A model generated the notes under the pieces. That model saw only the letters and a program-made list of their open reading frames with translations. It made no database searches and was not told where the DNA came from. A DNA stretch of 19,102 bases from Egerieenecus sp048201975 (GTDB lineage Bacteria > Bacillota > Clostridia > Christensenellales > Aristaeellaceae), in the NCBI GenBank assembly GCA_048201975.1, contig DBFBGQ010000035.1, forward strand, positions 1-19,102, written 5' to 3'. A program made the translations under genes and the position numbers. Each line of letters begins with the position of its first letter. The first letter of the stretch is position 1. Positions 1 to 6,299 of this stretch are shown piece by piece.

Positions 1-50
1 CTGCTACCCCGTACAGATTTCTCATCCCTGCTGCTGTTGCTGCCATCGAT

Positions 51-98
51 AAAACCATGCGCCAGGCCGGCGCCGCACCAAGTGCCGCCGGCCTGGCG
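51..98 (-). terminator. Intrinsic terminator candidate after tspO
   Basis: A perfect 12-bp inverted repeat (CGCCAGGCCGGC at 60-71 and its complement at 87-98) lies just past the tspO stop. The loop can itself pair (GCAC/GTGC around CAA). Read on the minus strand, the stem is followed within a few bases by TTTT (complement of 51-54). The T-tract is short and offset, so termination is likely but not certain. Bases 1-50 hold nothing I recognise. Confidence 0.6.
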
Positions 99-106
99 AC
101 ACTTGG

Positions 107-598
107 TTACTGCGGATTGAGCCGCGCAATGGAAAAATTCAGCGCTGCCGCAAAGGCAAGCCAGGCCAGGTACGGAAGCATCAACGCGCCCGCCCACTTG
201 CTGCTTTGAAAAAAGCGTACGCAGGTCACCAGGGCCAGGGCAAAAACCAACAGCAACCAAACAAAGGACAAGCCCCATGCCTGTTGGAGGAAAAACAGCA
301 GCGGCCAGATGACGTTCGCCAGGAGCTGCGCGCCATAGAGCAGCAGCGTGGGAAGAGCGTTCCCCTGGCTGTTGCGCAAGGCCAACCAAGCAGCCACCGC
401 CATGGCCGGGTACAGAATTCCCCAGGCCACCGGGAATGCCCAGCCAGGCGGCGCAAAGGGCGGCAACACAATCGTTTTGTATACATCCATGCTGTTGCGG
501 GTGAGAAAGCCTGCCAGGCCAGCCATCCCCAGGGTAAATGCCAGCAGCGCCACCAGGGATTTCCAGGTATATCGCGGCTTTTCGGACGTTGACTCCAT
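107..598 (-). CDS. tspO: TspO/MBR family membrane protein
   Basis: This is a 163-residue integral membrane protein of the TspO/peripheral benzodiazepine receptor family. The family signature is visible as PPFAPPGW at residues 46-53, followed by an aromatic/Trp-rich helix with LYPAM, and by an ANVIWPLLFF segment matching the conserved Asn-Trp helix. Five hydrophobic helices fill the protein, which is the usual family length and topology. Family members bind tetrapyrroles or cholesterol-like ligands and are linked to stress responses; the ligand here cannot be read from sequence. The ATG at 598 was chosen over an upstream in-frame ATG (649) because GGAGGG sits 7 bases before it and the upstream ATG overlaps a terminator T-tract. 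It is transcribed alone, behind a regulated promoter at 755-808 and a structured leader that ends in an intrinsic terminator, so readthrough or another promoter would be needed for expression. Confidence 0.93.
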   Translation of the reverse strand: MESTSEKPRYTWKSLVALLAFTLGMAGLAGFLTRNSMDVYKTIVLPPFAPPGWAFPVAWGILYPAMAVAAWLALRNSQGNALPTLLLYGAQLLANVIWPLLFFLQQAWGLSFVWLLLVFALALVTCVRFFQSSKWAGALMLPYLAWLAFAAALNFSIARLNPQ

Positions 599-649
599 GC
601 CACATCCCTCCTCAAGGGAAGTGTACGCCGTCCCGCCCGGAATATACAT

Positions 650-687
650 AAAAAACCCGCCCGGGAGAAGGAGAGCGTCCCGGACGG
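650..687 (-). terminator. Intrinsic terminator or attenuator upstream of tspO
   Basis: On the minus strand a 10-bp stem (CCGTCCGGGA with TCCCGGGCGG, one G-U pair; plus-strand 678-687 and 657-666) is followed by one G and then T6 (complement of A-run 650-655). It lies about 50 bp before the tspO start codon and about 60 bp after the predicted transcription start from the 755-760 box. It is therefore either the end of a short RNA or an attenuator in the tspO leader. Confidence 0.8.
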
Positions 688-748
688 AAATTCATCGGCG
701 GCGTTCCCCCAAACCGCCGTTGCACTGATCCCATGGGGGAATCTTGAT
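650..748 (-). ncRNA. Candidate structured leader or small RNA before tspO
   Basis: This is the predicted transcript from the 755-760 -10 box to the 650-687 terminator, about 100 nt. It contains a CGGCGG/CCGCCG hairpin (719-714 with 701-696) whose loop holds GGGGGAA (710-704). That loop is perfectly complementary to TTCCCCC upstream (741-735). The two helices compete, or form a strained pseudoknot because only 2 nt would bridge a 7-bp stem. I match it to no known riboswitch. A 40-codon ORF crosses it but lacks a ribosome binding site. The call rests only on base-pairing seen by eye. Confidence 0.35.
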
Positions 749-754
749 GGTGTT

Positions 755-808
755 ATCATAGCCGCGTTGGATGAACCTACCATGAAGCGCCCATGAAAGT
801 TTCATGAA
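755..808 (-). promoter_or_regulatory. Promoter with four 11-bp-spaced TTCAT(G/C) operator repeats
   Basis: On the minus strand TTCATG, TTCATG, TTCATG and TTCATC begin exactly 11 bp apart (plus-strand positions 803-808, 792-797, 781-786, 770-775). They are followed 9 bp later by a TATGAT -10 (755-760). No good -35 exists; repeats occupy that position. Direct hexamer repeats at one helical turn overlapping the -35 are typical of OmpR/PhoB-family activator sites. A matching arrangement occurs at 8204-8235. A small ACGGCG/CGCCGT hairpin at 810-830 may weakly terminate the preceding gene. Confidence 0.65.
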
Positions 809-847
809 CACGGCGCATTTTCTCCGCCGTTTTCGGGAAATCAGCCG

Positions 848-1804
848 CTATTTCAGCGTAATGTAATCCGCCTTCACGTAACCAAAGTAGGAGCGGGTAC
901 GCACAAAATACCAGTGATCGTTGGTTTCCCCCAGCACCGTCATCGTCTCGCCCCGGGGCAGCGACGCGATAAGCGCCCCCTGGAGGCTTGGGCTGTACCG
1001 CAGGTTCACCGACGAGCTGCGAACGCTGGCGGAAGGCTGCCGGGATTGCACGGCCTGCATATTGCTCCCTCCGCGCAGGTATCTGGACTGCATGTATCCC
1101 TTTTGTCCGCCCGCCTCCACAAGCACCCATGCATCCGTCAGCGGCGAGAGGCAATTCACCTCCGTCCCCGTAAAGAACAGCCCCAGCGAGCGGGACCCGG
1201 TGGACGCCTCCTGACGCAGATGGACCCGGTCCGAATTGATGCCGTCGATTTTTGCCAAGCCATAAGTTTTTCTTCCGCCGGAGTGGTTGGCGCGTCCGAT
1301 GCTCAGGTAAGATGCGGGCACATAGCCCTGCACCGCCTGGCCGTGGACGGGGCTGACCCACACGTAACACCAGTGGTCCCAGGTCTCCCCCAGGACGGCG
1401 ATGTTCTCGTTCCCCTGGATGGTATAAATCCCCTGCCCGTTGCTCAGCGGTTCCCGGGTAACCTGTGTGCCATAGGCCGCAGACGCCTGCGGCGCATCGG
1501 ATTCAATGGTCCAGGTGTAGTATCCATCGTACAGATACTGCGACATCATGTAGCCCGTCTGTCCGCCAATGGTCACACAGACCCAGCCTCCGTTCACGCT
1601 GGAGCGACATTCCACCTGCGTTCCGCTATAATACAGCCCCAGCGAGGGAGAACCTGCGCTGGGCTTCGCGCGCAAATGCACGCGATCCGAGGTTCTGCCC
1701 TCCACAACCGCCGTTCCATAGTTGTCGCTTCCCGCCTGCGCCGGAATCCATGCCGCCAAGCACAGCGCAAGCAACAGCGCGCTCCACCGGATTCTCCCAC
1801 GCAT
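848..1804 (-). CDS. Secreted protein with four bacterial SH3 domains
   Basis: This is a 318-residue exported protein. A signal peptide occupies residues 1-24 (basic start RGRIRW, hydrophobic core, AQA cleavage site). The mature part is four SH3b-like repeats, roughly residues 29-90, 100-168, 178-243 and 257-318. Repeats 1 and 3 share R(V)HLR, SLGL, GT-V-C and Q-GYM elements and look like an internal duplication. Repeats 2 and 4 share AVLGE/TVLGET and DHW. SH3b domains generally bind peptidoglycan or other wall components; no catalytic domain is present, so the role is probably wall binding or adaptation. The start at 1804 has GGGAGG 7 bases upstream. Earlier in-frame ATGs at 1810, 1819 and 1888 have poor spacing or no site. 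It follows the glycerate kinase gene by 107 bp with no clear promoter between, so it may be cotranscribed or have an unrecognised promoter. Confidence 0.88.
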   Translation of the reverse strand: MRGRIRWSALLLALCLAAWIPAQAGSDNYGTAVVEGRTSDRVHLRAKPSAGSPSLGLYYSGTQVECRSSVNGGWVCVTIGGQTGYMMSQYLYDGYYTWTIESDAPQASAAYGTQVTREPLSNGQGIYTIQGNENIAVLGETWDHWCYVWVSPVHGQAVQGYVPASYLSIGRANHSGGRKTYGLAKIDGINSDRVHLRQEASTGSRSLGLFFTGTEVNCLSPLTDAWVLVEAGGQKGYMQSRYLRGGSNMQAVQSRQPSASVRSSSVNLRYSPSLQGALIASLPRGETMTVLGETNDHWYFVRTRSYFGYVKADYITLK

Positions 1805-1911
1805 CCCCATGCCTCCCATATTCTCAGGCGACGCCTGTTTTCTCTTGTACCCATTCAACGGATGAGCGCTGGAAAATCCTCCCGGCAAAACAGAGAAGCA
1901 AACAACTTGCG

Positions 1912-3054
1912 TTAAAGGCCCAGCGACATGCCCACGCGCAGCATCCGGAACATCCGCCGCGCCGCGCTGCGATAAAGCTCCTCCGCCTGCTCCATGGCGG
2001 AGCTCAGCGGCATGGGGCCATCCGACGCAACCATCACGCTATGCCGTGGGGACATGGTCAGGAAGGCTTCGCCGCCGGGCCCCATGCCGCCCACCAGCGC
2101 GCAGACCGGTATGCCTTTGCCATCCACCCGCTCTGCGATGCCGGCCACCGCCTTGCCGTAAGCCAGGGATTGACCGTCCAGGCGGCCCTCGCCGGTAACC
2201 ACCAAATCAGCTCCCGCCAGCAAAGCGTCAAATCCCGCCAGGTCCATGACCGCGTCAATTCCCCGGCGCAGGGTGGCGCCCAGCACGCCGCCCAGCGCCG
2301 CGCCCATGCCTCCTGCAGCGCCATAGCCGGGAGCATCCGCCACCTGGCGCCCCACTGCCAGGGCAAGCGCCTGCGCATAGCGCGCCATACCGGCCTCCAG
2401 CAGGGGCATCAGCTCCGGGGTCACGCCCTTTTGCGGGCCATAGACCGCTGTGGCCCCCGTAGGCCCCAGCAAAGGATTGGTCACGTCGCAGATCACGGTG
2501 ATGCGCGCTTCCCGGAGCTTGGGCAGCAGGCGGCTCAAGTCCACCCTGCATACCCGGTGCAAGGACGCGCCGCAGCCCGGAAGCGCCTTGCCTTCTTCAT
2601 CGAGAAAGCGAGCTCCCAGCGCCTCCAGCATACCCATACCGCCATCATTGGTGGCGCTGCCGCCGATGCCCAACAGAATTTCCCGCTGGCCGTTTTTTAG
2701 CGCATGCGCCAGCATCTCGCCGGTTCCCCGGGAAGATGCCCGGAGGGGATCGCGTTGCGACGTCAGGGTCAGCCCCGAAGCCTGAGCCATCTCCATCACA
2801 GCCACGCCCCCGGGCGTCACACCGTAGGTTGCGCACACGGGGTCCCCCAGGGGGCCGGTTACCGTTACCTGCCGCCGCTGCCCTCCCAAAGCCATCAGCA
2901 GCGCTTCCACCGTCCCCTCGCCGCCGTCGGCCACGGGCATGCATACGGTTTCCACGCCGGGAAAGCATTCCTCAGCCTCCGCGCGCAGCAGCTGCGCAAT
3001 GCGTACTGCGCTCAGGCTGCCCTTAAAGGAATCTGAAGCAAAGACAAATTTCAT
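1912..3054 (-). CDS. garK: Glycerate 2-kinase (GK-I family)
   Basis: This 380-residue cytoplasmic kinase phosphorylates D-glycerate with ATP, giving 2-phosphoglycerate in this family (EC 2.7.1.165). The N-terminus carries SFKGSLSA (about residues 9-16). Other family motifs are GIGGSATNDGG (about 129-139), CDVTNPLLGPTGA (about 189-201), the Gly-rich GAAGGMGAALGG, and TGEGRLDGQS (about 286-295). The length is normal. The ATG at 3054 begins the standard MKFVFASDSFKG start with GGAGG 11 bases upstream; an alternative ATG at 3072 would add six residues. It lies 30 bp downstream of the reductase gene. The pair would convert tartronate semialdehyde to glycerate and then 2-phosphoglycerate, feeding glycolysis. 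Symbol garK is by family and context; glxK would be equally apt. Confidence 0.93.
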   Translation of the reverse strand: MKFVFASDSFKGSLSAVRIAQLLRAEAEECFPGVETVCMPVADGGEGTVEALLMALGGQRRQVTVTGPLGDPVCATYGVTPGGVAVMEMAQASGLTLTSQRDPLRASSRGTGEMLAHALKNGQREILLGIGGSATNDGGMGMLEALGARFLDEEGKALPGCGASLHRVCRVDLSRLLPKLREARITVICDVTNPLLGPTGATAVYGPQKGVTPELMPLLEAGMARYAQALALAVGRQVADAPGYGAAGGMGAALGGVLGATLRRGIDAVMDLAGFDALLAGADLVVTGEGRLDGQSLAYGKAVAGIAERVDGKGIPVCALVGGMGPGGEAFLTMSPRHSVMVASDGPMPLSSAMEQAEELYRSAARRMFRMLRVGMSLGL

Positions 3055-3084
3055 GCGCAGTGAATCCTCCATGCCTTGGCGTTT

Positions 3085-3972
3085 TCAGCCTCTCCTGAGC
3101 GAAGCGCCCGCCTGCTCCTGGTAATATTTCACCAGCGCGCTATGATCGCAGCCGCCGTCCCCCTGGGCGGACAAGCGTTTCAGCATCTCCTGAACCATCC
3201 GGGTAAGGGGCAGGGGCGCGCCGCAGCCTTCCCCCGTCTCCAGGGCGTTGGTCAGGTCCTTGATGTGCAGGTCAATGCGGAAGCCTGGGCGGAAATTCTC
3301 CGCGAGCATCATGGGCATTTTCGCATCCATGACCGCGGATCCCGCCAAGCCGCCGCGGATGCCCTCAAAGACCTTTTCCGGGTCGGCTCCAGCCATTTTG
3401 GCCAGCATCATGCCCTCGCTCAGTGCGGCAATGTTTACCGCCACCATGATCTGGTTGGCCAGCTTGCAGGTATTGCCGCTGCCGATACCGCCGATATGGG
3501 CAACGGAAGCCCCCAGTACCTGAAAAATCGGTAACGCGCGCTGGTAATCAGCCTGATCGCCGCCCACCATAATGGCCAGCGTGCCATCCACCGCTTTGGG
3601 CTCGCCGCCGGAAACAGGGGCGTCCAGCATATGAATGCCCCGGGCGGCCAGCGCCGCGCACAGTTCCTTGCTGACGCCGGGCGCAATGGAGCTCATATCA
3701 ATCAGCAGCGTCCCCGGCACCGCGCTATCATAAACGCCGCCAGCCTCCATTACCACCTCGCGCACCTGCGGCCCGTTGGGCAGCATGGTGATTATTTCCG
3801 TACACGCCCGGCAGACCTCCCCCACCGAGGCGCAGGGTATGGCGCCGAAGCCGGCTGCTGCCCTCACCTTTTCTTTCTCCAGGTCGTATGCATATACCTG
3901 ATAGCCCGCCTGCTGCAAGTTTTTCGCCATGGGCATGCCCATGATGCCTAGCCCAATCCAGCCTATATTCAT
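3085..3972 (-). CDS. garR: 2-hydroxy-3-oxopropionate (tartronate semialdehyde) reductase-like dehydrogenase
   Basis: This 295-residue enzyme belongs to the beta-hydroxyacid dehydrogenase family. The Rossmann motif GLGIMGMPMAKNL is at residues 7-19, the substrate motif DAPVSGG at 117-123, and the catalytic lysine in GNTCKLANQ at K170. The C-terminal helical domain carries the DL-ALETG element. Family members reduce tartronate semialdehyde or oxidise 3-hydroxyisobutyrate with NAD(P). The adjacent glycerate kinase favours tartronate semialdehyde reductase, but specificity is inferred from context. The start at 3972 has GGAGG 8 bases upstream. The longer reading frame to 4077 lacks conserved residues and a binding site. 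No aldolase, dehydratase or glyoxylate carboligase is in the window, so the upstream substrate is unknown. Confidence 0.92.
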   Translation of the reverse strand: MNIGWIGLGIMGMPMAKNLQQAGYQVYAYDLEKEKVRAAAGFGAIPCASVGEVCRACTEIITMLPNGPQVREVVMEAGGVYDSAVPGTLLIDMSSIAPGVSKELCAALAARGIHMLDAPVSGGEPKAVDGTLAIMVGGDQADYQRALPIFQVLGASVAHIGGIGSGNTCKLANQIMVAVNIAALSEGMMLAKMAGADPEKVFEGIRGGLAGSAVMDAKMPMMLAENFRPGFRIDLHIKDLTNALETGEGCGAPLPLTRMVQEMLKRLSAQGDGGCDHSALVKYYQEQAGASLRRG

Positions 3973-4106
3973 GCACTGTTCCTCCTTCGGAGCCTGCGGC
4001 GGCGACACCGCAGCCCGCCCATTCGCCGTAACAAAGACGTTGCTGGTATTCTTCGCACCTGCATGGGATTCCTGCACAGCGCGCCATCTTTCCGATCCGG
4101 GGAAAA

Positions 4107-4133
4107 TTGATACATTTTTTTACAGTTTTTCAA
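4107..4133 (-). promoter_or_regulatory. Possible promoter for the reductase-glycerate kinase unit
   Basis: On the minus strand TTGAAA (4128-4133) and TATCAA (4107-4112) stand 15 bp apart in an AT-rich stretch, diverging from the 4142 promoter. The spacing is short, and TTGTCA (4142-4147) with TGTAAA is an alternative pair. The exact element is uncertain, but this AT-rich island is the only plausible promoter region before the gene. Confidence 0.3.
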
Positions 4134-4141
4134 AAAATCCC

Positions 4142-4171
4142 TTGACAAATCCTGCGCCGATGGGCTACACT
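4142..4171 (+). promoter_or_regulatory. Sigma-A-type promoter of the leader-ABC exporter operon
   Basis: A perfect TTGACA -35 (4142-4147) is followed after 18 bp by TACACT (4166-4171) as the -10. The start of transcription would fall near 4178-4180, giving a leader of about 280 nt before the first ABC gene. That leader contains a short ORF and an intrinsic terminator. Confidence 0.75.
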
Positions 4172-4221
4172 ATTTTTGCCGTGAAAATGGCGACAAAGAG
4201 CGAAGAAAGGAGGCCGCATCT

Positions 4222-4332
4222 ATGCGTAGATTGACTGTTCGTCCGTGGGGAAATGTTGCATGCACGCATTGTGCTGCGTCTGTTTGCATGCGCTTGTTGC
4301 GGCCTTTTGCGTTCAAGGCGAGGGGTAGGTAG
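4222..4332 (+). CDS. 36-residue leader peptide upstream of the ABC exporter
   Basis: This short ORF has a near-ideal ribosome binding site (AAGGAGG, GGAGG 8 bases before ATG). It encodes a basic 36-residue peptide with three cysteines at positions 14, 17 and 22 (ACTHCAASVC) and an Arg/Lys-rich end. It resembles no protein family I know. It lies between a consensus promoter and an intrinsic terminator, followed by the exporter genes. This matches ribosome-mediated attenuation leaders such as bmrB, which controls bmrCD in Bacillus subtilis. The codons overlap RNA arms that can pair with the terminator region. The coding call rests on the strong binding site and on context, since the ORF is too short for composition tests. 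A function for the peptide itself, for example metal binding by CxxC, cannot be excluded. Confidence 0.7.
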   Translation: MRRLTVRPWGNVACTHCAASVCMRLLRPFAFKARGR

Positions 4333-4378
4333 TTCCGCCCCGTTGTGCTGGCCTTGAATCTATGCGCATCGGCTGCAA
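4258..4378 (+). promoter_or_regulatory. Alternative RNA helices including a candidate antiterminator
   Basis: Three helices can form in the leader RNA. A: GCATGCACGCA (4258-4268) with TGCGT (4275-4279) and GCATGC (4286-4291), with a bulge. B: TTCAAGGC (4312-4319) with GCCTTGAA (4351-4358), perfect, enclosing GGGG/CCCC and the leader stop codon. C: TTGCGGCC (4297-4304) with GGCTGCAA (4371-4378), 8 bp with one G-U pair. Helix C uses part of the terminator's 5' arm, so it is mutually exclusive with the terminator. Pairing was found by eye, without energies. Confidence 0.5.
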
Positions 4379-4400
4379 TCTTCGCAGCCGGTGCTTTTTT
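4366..4400 (+). terminator. Intrinsic terminator (attenuator) before the ABC genes
   Basis: GCATCGGCTGC (4366-4376) pairs over 11 bp, with one G-U, with GCAGCCGGTGC (4384-4394) around a 7-nt loop, followed directly by T6 (4395-4400). It lies after the leader ORF and 57 bp before the first exporter start codon, so transcripts must read through it to express the operon. Confidence 0.88.
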
Positions 4401-4457
4401 GCGTCCATGCGCCGGTTCTGTCCCTGGCGCTAAAATTTATAAGGAGGTTCCACCCCT

Positions 4458-6299
4458 ATGCAACCCATCCGGAAAAAGCCGGCAGCCTGTATGCTGGAAC
4501 TGATCCGCCAGAACATCTGGTGCTTCCTGGGCGCTATGCTTGGCACGGTGATGATGGTGCTGATCAGCTTCGCCACGCCGGTGCTTCTGGCGGAAACCGT
4601 GGACAGCGTGCTGGGCACCGCGCCCTCCACCCTGCCGGACTGGCTGCTTCAGCCTGTGCGCGCCCTGGGAGGGCGGGAATTCCTGCGGAACAACCTATGG
4701 ATCATGGGCGCCATTCTCGTGGGAATCAACCTGCTCAACGGCGTATTCACCTTTTTCAAGGGGCGTTTAAGCGCCGTTGCCAGCGAAAACATCGCCCTCA
4801 CCCTGCGCCAGCAGCTTTACAGCCACCTGCAGCGCCTGCCCTTCTCCTATCATGTGCAGGCCTCCACCGGCGATTTGATTCAGCGGTGCACCAGCGACGT
4901 GGAAACCATCCGCCGATTCCTCTCCGTGCAGATTATGGAAGTGGTGAACACGCTGCTGCTGGTAACCCTTTCGCTGATCATTCTCCTGGGGAAAAACGTG
5001 ACCATCACCCTGTATTCCATGGTGCTGGTGCCCGCGCTGTTCCTCTTTGCCATGTGGTTTTTCCGCAAGGTGCACAAGGGGTTCCGGGTCATGGACGAGG
5101 CCGAGGGAAAAATGAGCGCCGTGCTCCAGGAGAACCTCTCCGGCGTGCGGGTGGTGCGCGCCTTTGGCCAGCAACAGCGGGAAGTGGAAAAATTCGACGC
5201 CGCTAACAGCGACTTCCGCAAGAAGGCAAAGCATCTCAACGACCTGCTGGCCGTTTATTGGGGCGGCGGAGATGCGCTGAGCATGCTGCAGTCCATGGTT
5301 ACGCTGCTGATTTGCGTGGTGTATGCCAGCCGCGGGGAAATCACCGTGGGCACGCTGATCATCTTCACCACCTATGTGGGGCAGCTGCTCTTCCCCATCC
5401 GCCAGCTGGGACGGACGCTTTCAGACGCGGGCAAGAGCCTGATCTCCATGGAGCGTATTCAGGAGATTCTCTCCACCCCCGCGGAGCCGGATGAGCCGGA
5501 CGCCCTGAAGCCCGACCTGCATGGGGATATCGTCTTCGACCATGTAACCTTCGCTTACGGCCAGGACGCGCCGGTACTCCGGGACATGAGCTTCACCATC
5601 CCTGCCGGAAAAACCGTGGCCGTGCTGGGCGGCACGGGCAGCGGCAAGAGCACGCTGATGTACCTGCTTCAGCGGCTGTACGAGCCCACCAGCGGCTCCA
5701 TCTCCATCGGGGGCGTACCCCTATCCAGGATTGACCGGGAACACCTGCGCAGCCATGTGGGATTGATTCTGCAGGAGCCCTTCCTGTACAGCAAAACCAT
5801 CCGGGACAACGTGGGCATCGCCCTGCGGGAGCCCGCCCAGGATCGCATTGTGGACGCGGCCCGGGTGGCTTGCGCGGAAAACTTCATCACCCAGAGCGAT
5901 CAGGGATGGGATACCTTGGTGGGCGAACGCGGCGTAACCCTCTCCGGCGGACAGAAGCAGCGGGTTGCCATTGCCCGGACACTGCTCAAGGACAACCACA
6001 TCCTGATCTTTGACGATTCCCTTTCCGCCGTGGATACGGAAACGGACGCGCAGATTCGCGCGGCGCTCAAGCAGCGCCAGCATGGCATGACCACGCTGAT
6101 CATCAGCCACCGCATCACCACCCTCTCCCAGGCGGATTTCATCCTGGTGCTGGAGGACGGCCGCGTGGTGGACCAGGGCACCCATGCGGAGCTTTGCTCC
6201 CGCCCCGGCCTGTATCAACGGATCAACAACATTCAGAACGTGCTGGAGGAAGAGCTGAGCCGCGACGCCATCCAGCCCGCATGCGAGGTGAACGACTAA
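4458..6299 (+). CDS. ABC exporter half-transporter, degenerate-site subunit (BmrC-like)
   Basis: This 613-residue multidrug-type ABC exporter has an N-terminal six-helix membrane domain (about 15-325) and a C-terminal ATPase. Walker A GGTGSGKST is at 391-399, signature LSGGQ at 495-499, Walker B ends in D519, and the switch histidine is H551. The residue after the Walker B aspartate is Asp520 rather than the catalytic Glu. This marks the degenerate site of heterodimeric exporters such as TM287/288 and BmrC/BmrD. The partner gene starts on the stop codon, and the signature motifs complement each other. The substrate is unknown; drugs or lipids are typical. AAGGAGG lies 10 bases before the ATG. 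Transcription appears to be controlled by the upstream leader ORF and terminator. Confidence 0.93.
   Translation: MQPIRKKPAACMLELIRQNIWCFLGAMLGTVMMVLISFATPVLLAETVDSVLGTAPSTLPDWLLQPVRALGGREFLRNNLWIMGAILVGINLLNGVFTFFKGRLSAVASENIALTLRQQLYSHLQRLPFSYHVQASTGDLIQRCTSDVETIRRFLSVQIMEVVNTLLLVTLSLIILLGKNVTITLYSMVLVPALFLFAMWFFRKVHKGFRVMDEAEGKMSAVLQENLSGVRVVRAFGQQQREVEKFDAANSDFRKKAKHLNDLLAVYWGGGDALSMLQSMVTLLICVVYASRGEITVGTLIIFTTYVGQLLFPIRQLGRTLSDAGKSLISMERIQEILSTPAEPDEPDALKPDLHGDIVFDHVTFAYGQDAPVLRDMSFTIPAGKTVAVLGGTGSGKSTLMYLLQRLYEPTSGSISIGGVPLSRIDREHLRSHVGLILQEPFLYSKTIRDNVGIALREPAQDRIVDAARVACAENFITQSDQGWDTLVGERGVTLSGGQKQRVAIARTLLKDNHILIFDDSLSAVDTETDAQIRAALKQRQHGMTTLIISHRITTLSQADFILVLEDGRVVDQGTHAELCSRPGLYQRINNIQNVLEEELSRDAIQPACEVND

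Noticed and set aside
612..734. A 40-codon minus-strand ORF spanning the terminator upstream of tspO, its stop lying next to the tspO binding site.
   Set aside because: There is no ribosome binding site before its ATG, and it would need translation through the terminator stem. A leader peptide role remains possible but is unsupported.
696..741. A true H-type pseudoknot in the tspO leader.
   Set aside because: The loop that must span the 7-bp stem would be only 2 nt, which is sterically unlikely. Competing helices are the safer reading.
226..783. A 185-codon minus-strand frame overlapping tspO.
   Set aside because: It lies mostly in the wrong frame of tspO, has no family features, and crosses the promoter and terminator.
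1805..1911. A promoter between glycerate kinase and the SH3 protein gene.
   Set aside because: No convincing -35/-10 pair was found. Only an AGGCG/CGCCT mini-palindrome and a distal GGGAGG are visible.
914..1915. A 333-codon plus-strand frame opposite the SH3 protein gene.
   Set aside because: It is the antisense shadow of a gene with a signal peptide and four recognisable domains, and it has no domain of its own.
4180..4457. A T-box or known metabolite riboswitch before the ABC genes.
   Set aside because: I recognise no T-box signature or known riboswitch core. The translated short ORF with a strong binding site explains the leader better.
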